Source: an uncultured Bacteroidota bacterium (GTDB lineage Bacteria; Bacteroidota; Bacteroidia; Flavobacteriales; Flavobacteriaceae). Taken from it: a stretch of 7,786 nt of DNA. Position numbers and translations under genes: made by a program. Shown here piece after piece: positions 5,334 to 7,786 of the stretch; positions within the stretch are counted from its first letter, which is position 1, and every line of letters starts with the position of its first letter. Location of the stretch: positions 1-7,786 of the forward strand of contig CAISUR010000394.1 of NCBI GenBank assembly GCA_903888655.1. Direction: 5' to 3'. The notes beneath the pieces were generated by a model that was given only the letters and a program-made list of their open reading frames with translations, ran no database searches and was not told the origin of the DNA.

Positions 5334-5341
5334 TCCATTTG
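5334..5341 (+). promoter_or_regulatory. Promoter candidate for the helix-turn-helix operon
   Basis: TCCATTTG matches TAnnTTTG in seven of eight positions and would give a leader of about 22 bases before the ATG at 5369. The stretch CATTTGCATCATA (5336-5348) repeats CATTTGCATTATA at 4157-4169 with one change, and both follow a terminator T tract by a few bases. The -33 position falls within the TAAGACT array. Confidence 0.4.
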
Positions 5342-5368
5342 CATCATAACAATTTAAAACTTTTAAAA

Positions 5369-5650
5369 ATGGATGCAATTATCTTCACAAAAGACCAGTT
5401 CACAGATCTAATGAGCAAATTAGACACTATTCAATCCCAACTTTCTATCAAGGCAGACCCAAAGAAAGAAACCTTTTTAGACAATCAAGAATTCCTTTTA
5501 CTAATGAAAATTTCAAAACGTACAGCTCAGACCTGGCGAGACGAAGGCAAAATTTCATTCAGTCAAGTAGGAAACAAAATCTACTACAAACTTTCTGATG
5601 TTGAAAAGCTATTACAAGAACATTACAACAAATCATTCAAAGGACGATAG
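5369..5650 (+). CDS. Excisionase-like helix-turn-helix DNA-binding protein
   Basis: A 93-residue protein of the HTH_17 / MerR-like excisionase class. An N-terminal helix (residues 5-25, FTKDQFTDLMSKLDTIQSQL) probably mediates dimer contact. A winged helix-turn-helix at about 36-82 follows, containing FLDNQEFLLLMKISKRTAQTWRDEG, the wing KISFSQVGNKIYYKLS and the closing helix DVEKLL. Small proteins of this kind next to an integrase act as recombination directionality factors or as local repressors; which applies here is not shown by the sequence. The ATG at 5369 is preceded by TTTTAAAA and matches the usual short N-terminus. An upstream TTG at 5339 lies inside the promoter candidate and is rejected. 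A palindromic array just upstream may be its own operator. The next ORF starts one base after its stop. Confidence 0.88.
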   Translation: MDAIIFTKDQFTDLMSKLDTIQSQLSIKADPKKETFLDNQEFLLLMKISKRTAQTWRDEGKISFSQVGNKIYYKLSDVEKLLQEHYNKSFKGR

Positions 5651-5651
5651 T

Positions 5652-5837
5652 ATGAGCAGCTGCAACGGAACTTGTGAGAGTTGTGATTGTAAACCAAAAA
5701 AGTTAATCAATCCGATTTTCTCCGTCCTAGGGATTTGGAAGCGAGCGTCAATCAATCGAAATATCCGTAAAATGAAAAGCTGTTTGAGCGAAGTGAGTTC
5801 TTTTCATTTAGGATATGAGATTGGAATTGACCGCTGA
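5652..5837 (+). CDS. Small Cys-rich hypothetical protein, tail encoded by a palindromic repeat
   Basis: A 61-residue ORF whose ATG lies one base after the helix-turn-helix stop, suggesting translational coupling. Its start, MSSCNGTCESCDCKPKK, has four cysteines in a CxxxCxxCxC spacing that could hold a metal ion. A short hydrophobic patch, INPIFSVLGIW, follows at about 19-29, then basic residues. Residues 40-53 are encoded by a perfect inverted repeat (5770-5809), so the C-terminus may be repeat-derived and not part of the ancestral protein. No family is recognised. It may be a true small element gene or an incidental frame. The tight spacing and the cysteine pattern favour a gene. Confidence 0.4.
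   Translation: MSSCNGTCESCDCKPKKLINPIFSVLGIWKRASINRNIRKMKSCLSEVSSFHLGYEIGIDR
5770..5809. repeat. Palindromic element inside the small Cys-rich ORF
   Basis: AAATGAAAAG (5770-5779) and CTTTTCATTT (5800-5809) are a perfect 10-base inverted repeat around a 20-base loop containing GAGCGAAGTGAG. The loop is noticeably less AT-rich than its surroundings. From memory, strings like GAGCGAAGCGAGTTCTTTT recur at gene ends in Flavobacterium genomes, so this may be a dispersed repeat. That recurrence is recalled and not tested. Confidence 0.5.
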
Positions 5838-5861
5838 AAATCCCAAGACTTGATTTTTTTG

Positions 5862-5889
5862 TTTCTTTTTTTATCAAGAAAAAAAGAAA
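5862..5889. repeat. Inverted repeat between the small ORF and the primase-helicase
   Basis: TTTCTTTTTTT (5862-5872) pairs perfectly with AAAAAAAGAAA (5879-5889) around the 6-base loop ATCAAG. The stem is almost all A-T, and no T run follows on the plus strand, so full termination is doubtful. It may attenuate transcription or protect the mRNA end. It lies 24 bases upstream of the primase-helicase ATG. Confidence 0.5.
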
Positions 5890-5912
5890 GATAAACCATT
5901 AATAACAAAACA

Positions 5913-7786
5913 ATGATAACAGTCTTCAAGAATTTCAACGAAGTCGTTGAACACAAATCAATTCCGGTAATCTTGGATGAAATCCGCACCGGAAAATACA
6001 AACCCGGTATTATTTACTTGCGTAAATCACTGGCTGAAAAGAAAGAGGAAGCATACAACAAAGCTAAAAAATCACTTCCAGCATTCACACCTTCAGGAAA
6101 ATTTGTTGGTGGTCGTAAATTAGAATTCCTAACAGAATATTCAAAGTTTATAATCTTAGACATCGACAAATTAAGTACTGCCGATTTACAAAAATCAAAA
6201 AGTATAGCTGCACAAAGTAAGTTTACTTATGCAAGTTTCATAAGTCCATCTGGAAACGGTTTAAAAATTCTAGTAAAAATAGAAACGCCAAAAACCGAAC
6301 ATAAAGAAATGTTCCTAAAAGTTCAAGCTTATTACGAGAATATTTTAAAACTAGAAATCGACAAATCAGGAAAAGATTTAACGAGGTTATGCTTTTATTC
6401 CTGGGATGAAAATCTATATCTAAATGAAAACGCTTCAACCTTTGTCACATCGAGCGCAGTCGAGATGCCTTTGATTGAAATAGAACCAGAACCTAGAACC
6501 AAAAACCCTGAACCGCTTTTAGATTACGATGCTATTTACAACCACTGCGTAAATTTCACCGAAAAAAAAGTGCAATTTGTGAATGGTAGCCGAAACGTAT
6601 TCGTACACCAACTAGCGTGTAACCTAAACCGAAAAGGCGTTACATTAAACGATGCTTTGGGATATATTTTAACCGATTTTGGATATGATGAAAAAGAAGT
6701 AACACAAGCTGTCAATAGTGCTTACGGAAATAGTCACGAGTTTGGTATAAATGAAAAGTCCAAAATTGTCATCCCGAGGAACGAGGGAACTCATCAAGCT
6801 ACAACTAAATTTGATGACGAAGACGACGAAGACAAACCAAAACCAACCCAAATAGACCGTTTAGAACTGTTTTTATCAACAAGATATGTATTTCGTCATA
6901 ATATCGTTTCTGGCAAGTTAGAGTTCCAATATTTTGGTAAAAAGAAATGGAATGTGATGAATGATTTTATTGAAAATTCAATGCTCCGAGAATGTTTAAA
7001 AGGTAGAATTAAAACCAATTTATCTTCACTACGAAACTTGCTTTATTCTGATTTCTGTGAGCTGTTCAATCCATTTGAAGATTACTTTTTCAATTTACCT
7101 ACCTATGACGAAAAGAACGATTATATTACCGAATTAGCCAACACAATAACAACTACAAAACAAGACCTTTGGCAGCAATGTTTTAAAAAATGGTTAGTGG
7201 CAATGGTCGGTTGTGTGTTGGATGATAAAGTAATAAACCACACGGTTATTGTATTCAGTGGCAAACAAGGTTTAGGTAAAACAACTTGGGTGGAGAAGCT
7301 CGTTCCCAAACAATTGAAAGAATATTTATTTTCTGGAACCATAAATCCAAACAATAAAGATACTTTAGTGCAACTGGCTGAATGTATGTTAATTAATTTG
7401 GACGAGCTCGAAAACCTAAATCGTTCCGAAATTGGATCACTAAAAGAAATCATTACAAAAACCCAAATCAGAATGAGAAAAGCCTACGGACACAATAACG
7501 AAACTATGCCAAGAAGGGCATCGTTTGCCGGAAGTGTTAATACAGCACAGTTCTTAAACGATAGTACAGGAAGTAGAAGGTTTCTTTGTTTTGAATTGGA
7601 AGGCATAAAATACCAACACGATGTGGATATTAATATGGCATTTTCACAAGCATTGTTTCTTTTTAAAAGTGGTTTTAGATTTTGGTTTGACCAGGAAGAA
7701 ATTAAATCAATAACAGAAAATAACGAACAATACCAACTCCACAGCCCAGAAGAAGAATTGCTTTTAACGTGGTTTGAACCTTGTCC
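5913..7786 (+). CDS. Primase-helicase with BT4734-like N-terminus and VirE-type (SF3-like) helicase, partial at the right edge
   Basis: An open frame from the ATG at 5913 to the window end (624 residues visible, no stop). Residues 1-170 match the BT4734-like/VirE N-terminal domain, a primase-type fold. They include AFTPSGKFVGGRK (57-69), the metal-binding-like LDID at 82-85 and FISPSGNGLKILVKI (109-123). Residues 203-275 (GSRNVFVHQLACNLNRKG) resemble a PriCT-type helical domain. An acidic linker DDEDDED lies at 301-307. Residues 313-624 form the VirE (PF05272) ATPase domain, with Walker A GKQGLGKT (450-457), Walker B LINLDE (493-498) and the sensor/arginine region GSVNTAQF and STGSRRF (540-557). 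The protein should prime and unwind DNA for replication of the excised element. Despite the domain name it is unrelated to Agrobacterium DNA-binding VirE2. Two dispersed-repeat-like strings lie in its linkers. It is preceded by the A-rich leader AACAAAACA and is probably in one operon with the helix-turn-helix gene. Confidence 0.9.
   Translation, partial: MITVFKNFNEVVEHKSIPVILDEIRTGKYKPGIIYLRKSLAEKKEEAYNKAKKSLPAFTPSGKFVGGRKLEFLTEYSKFIILDIDKLSTADLQKSKSIAAQSKFTYASFISPSGNGLKILVKIETPKTEHKEMFLKVQAYYENILKLEIDKSGKDLTRLCFYSWDENLYLNENASTFVTSSAVEMPLIEIEPEPRTKNPEPLLDYDAIYNHCVNFTEKKVQFVNGSRNVFVHQLACNLNRKGVTLNDALGYILTDFGYDEKEVTQAVNSAYGNSHEFGINEKSKIVIPRNEGTHQATTKFDDEDDEDKPKPTQIDRLELFLSTRYVFRHNIVSGKLEFQYFGKKKWNVMNDFIENSMLRECLKGRIKTNLSSLRNLLYSDFCELFNPFEDYFFNLPTYDEKNDYITELANTITTTKQDLWQQCFKKWLVAMVGCVLDDKVINHTVIVFSGKQGLGKTTWVEKLVPKQLKEYLFSGTINPNNKDTLVQLAECMLINLDELENLNRSEIGSLKEIITKTQIRMRKAYGHNNETMPRRASFAGSVNTAQFLNDSTGSRRFLCFELEGIKYQHDVDINMAFSQALFLFKSGFRFWFDQEEIKSITENNEQYQLHSPEEELLLTWFEPC
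6448..6467. repeat. Imperfect palindrome with TCGA arms within the primase-helicase linker
   Basis: CATCGAGCGCAGTCGAGATG contains two TCGA arms around GCGCAG, with outer CATC/GATG ends. It is clearly richer in G+C than the gene around it. It encodes TSSAVEM at residues 179-185, in the linker between the primase domain and the PriCT-like region. I recall near-identical strings as dispersed palindromes in Flavobacteriaceae genomes; this is memory and not a search. Confidence 0.5.
6768..6792. repeat. Dispersed-repeat-like string with CGAGG AA CGAGG core within the second linker
   Basis: The segment starts GTCATCCCGAGG and continues AACGAGGGAACTC. It has a direct CGAGG pair separated by AA and a local rise in G+C. 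It encodes VIPRNEGTH at residues 286-294, just before the acidic linker and the helicase domain. I recall this string, differing by about one base, as a common intergenic repeat in Bacteroidetes; untested here. Confidence 0.5.

Noticed and set aside
5804..6438. Leftward short open frames opposite the start of the primase-helicase
   Set aside because: They are antisense to the well-supported BT4734-like domain, and their hydrophobic look comes from A-rich sense codons.
7121..7453. Leftward 110-codon open frame opposite the helicase domain
   Set aside because: It lies entirely opposite the Walker A and Walker B coding region of the primase-helicase, which has clear domain support.
5913..7786. 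A role for the VirE-domain gene in virulence or plant T-DNA transfer
   Set aside because: The domain name is historical. Walker motifs and the primase-like N-terminus point to replication of a mobile element.
2849..7786. Anti-phage defence island
   Set aside because: No nuclease, methylase, toxin-antitoxin or other known defence domain is visible. Everything assigned fits element integration, control and replication.

Overview
The window is AT-rich and looks like a Bacteroidetes genome, most likely Flavobacterium or a close relative. Three things point there. Start codons follow A-rich leaders rather than Shine-Dalgarno sequences. Several promoter-like boxes fit the Bacteroidetes -7 consensus TAnnTTTG. 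The gene families (Bacteroidetes-type tyrosine integrase, BT4734/VirE primase-helicase) are typical of that phylum. No RNA gene or CRISPR array was found.

Positions 1-2496 look like ordinary chromosome. A leftward pair encodes an alpha/beta hydrolase (1026-1682) and a membrane-anchored lytic transglycosylase (74-967). A possible start of a further leftward gene sits at the very left edge. A small GNAT-fold protein (1763-2074) is transcribed divergently and ends in a strong hairpin terminator (2096-2139). An uncharacterised 113-residue protein (2155-2496) follows.

Positions 2497-2848 are a gene-free junction dense in short direct and inverted repeats. It lies just before a tyrosine integrase and is the best place for the left end and attachment site of an integrated element, but the exact site cannot be fixed without the other end or an empty-site genome.

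Positions 2849-7786 are the integration, control and replication end of a mobile element (an ICE, mobilizable element or satellite), all read rightward. It begins with the integrase (2849-4066) and its terminator. A leader with a good promoter and two short upstream ORFs precedes an uncharacterised 295-residue element protein (4337-5224). A palindrome/terminator array comes before an excisionase-like helix-turn-helix protein (5369-5650). A 61-residue Cys-rich ORF follows, and a primase-helicase (5913 to beyond the window) closes it. The integrase would carry out integration and excision, the small helix-turn-helix protein probably biases direction or controls expression, and the primase-helicase would replicate the excised form. 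Mobilization genes, if present, lie off the right edge.

The least ordinary features are three short palindromic or dispersed-repeat-like segments that lie inside open reading frames, two of them exactly in the linkers between primase-helicase domains. Next are a set of TAAGACT half-sites overlapping the promoter of the helix-turn-helix gene, and a duplicated terminator-plus-promoter module. I see no convincing evidence of a wholly new system. The gene order is that of a known class of Bacteroidetes mobile elements.
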